Below, one piece after another: positions 5,344-5,384 of a stretch of 5,384 bases of DNA (the first letter of the stretch is position 1; each line of letters begins with the position of its first letter). Origin of the DNA: Deltaproteobacteria bacterium (GTDB lineage: Bacteria > Desulfobacterota > Desulfobacteria > Desulfobacterales > C00003060). The stretch is from positions 1 to 5,384 of the forward strand of contig QMMV01000162.1 in assembly GCA_003647435.1 (NCBI GenBank), given 5' to 3'. A program made the position numbers and the translations under genes. Below the pieces are notes generated by a model. It did not search any database. It worked only from the letters and a program-made list of their open reading frames with translations, and was not told where the DNA came from.

Positions 5344-5384
5344 AAAAAACGTTTTAGACCAAGCGAAAAGGGATTTGGGCAACA

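Larger units (their letters stand above)
5050..5383. repeat. Outer palindromic MITE-like element, split by a second element
   Basis: The ends are inverted copies, GTTGCCCAAA at 5050-5059 and TTTGGGCAAC at 5374-5383. Moving inward, TAAAACGTTTTTTG at 5083-5096 pairs perfectly with 5343-5356, and ACAAATCT at 5100-5107 pairs with AGATTTGT at 5184-5191. GCGATGTCAA at 5126-5135 pairs with TTGACATCGC at 5160-5169, and the apex is GCCC-GGA-GGGC (5144-5154). Without the inner insertion (5193-5343) the element is about 183 bp (5050-5192 plus 5344-5383), a nearly complete imperfect palindrome with no supported gene. The right boundary is close to the window end, so a target duplication cannot be tested and the termini could extend slightly. 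Function is unknown; a mobile, non-autonomous hairpin element is the best reading. Confidence 0.8.

Noticed and set aside
5050..5383. CRISPR array or tRNA/structured RNA gene
   Set aside because: The repeats are inverted, not regularly spaced direct repeats with unique spacers, and no cloverleaf or other recognisable RNA family fold is seen.
1..5384. Composite transposon carrying the Wood-Ljungdahl genes
   Set aside because: The flanking repeats are short palindromic elements without a transposase. The inner element has its own immediate 8-bp duplication, showing it inserted alone rather than as the end of a 5-kb unit.

Overview
The window carries three complete protein genes, all on the minus strand and read in the order fhs (formate-tetrahydrofolate ligase), folD (bifunctional methylene-THF dehydrogenase/methenyl-THF cyclohydrolase) and cooS (anaerobic Ni-Fe carbon monoxide dehydrogenase). 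These are Wood-Ljungdahl functions: Fhs and FolD carry formate through 10-formyl-THF to methylene-THF on the methyl branch, and CooS interconverts CO and CO2 on the carbonyl side. The set points to a strict anaerobe. The long-form Fhs (587 aa), the mid-range base composition and the style of spacer repeats suggest a sulfate-reducing or syntrophic member of the Desulfobacterota (former Deltaproteobacteria). That placement is inference, not a database result.

Layout: positions 1-43 are the edge of a repeat that continues beyond the window. cooS follows (59-2014), then a 122-nt spacer (2015-2136), folD from a GTG start (2137-3015), a 143-nt spacer (3016-3158), fhs (3159-4922) and a 127-nt leader (4923-5049). 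Positions 5050-5383 are filled by repeat DNA. No acsB, cooC, cooF or metF lies in the window, so CooS partners and maturation factors must be encoded elsewhere. All three genes have strong Shine-Dalgarno sites and share a strand. I see no convincing terminator between them, so they are probably co-transcribed, but the spacers are long for a tight operon.

The most interesting structure is upstream of fhs. It is a nested pair of palindromic, non-coding, MITE-like elements. An outer imperfect palindrome (ends GTTGCCCAAA/TTTGGGCAAC, about 183 bp when healed) is split by an inner 143-bp palindromic element (5193-5335) flanked by a perfect 8-bp direct repeat, GATTTGTC. Removing the inner element and one copy of the 8-mer restores the outer palindrome's arm pairing, so the order of insertion can be read from the sequence. 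The right end of the inner element also occurs at positions 2-43 with 40 of 42 bases identical, in the same orientation, so the gene cluster is bracketed by copies of one family. A second point is in CooS: a C-cluster Cys-Cys motif reads Cys-Gly, which may remove one metal ligand.
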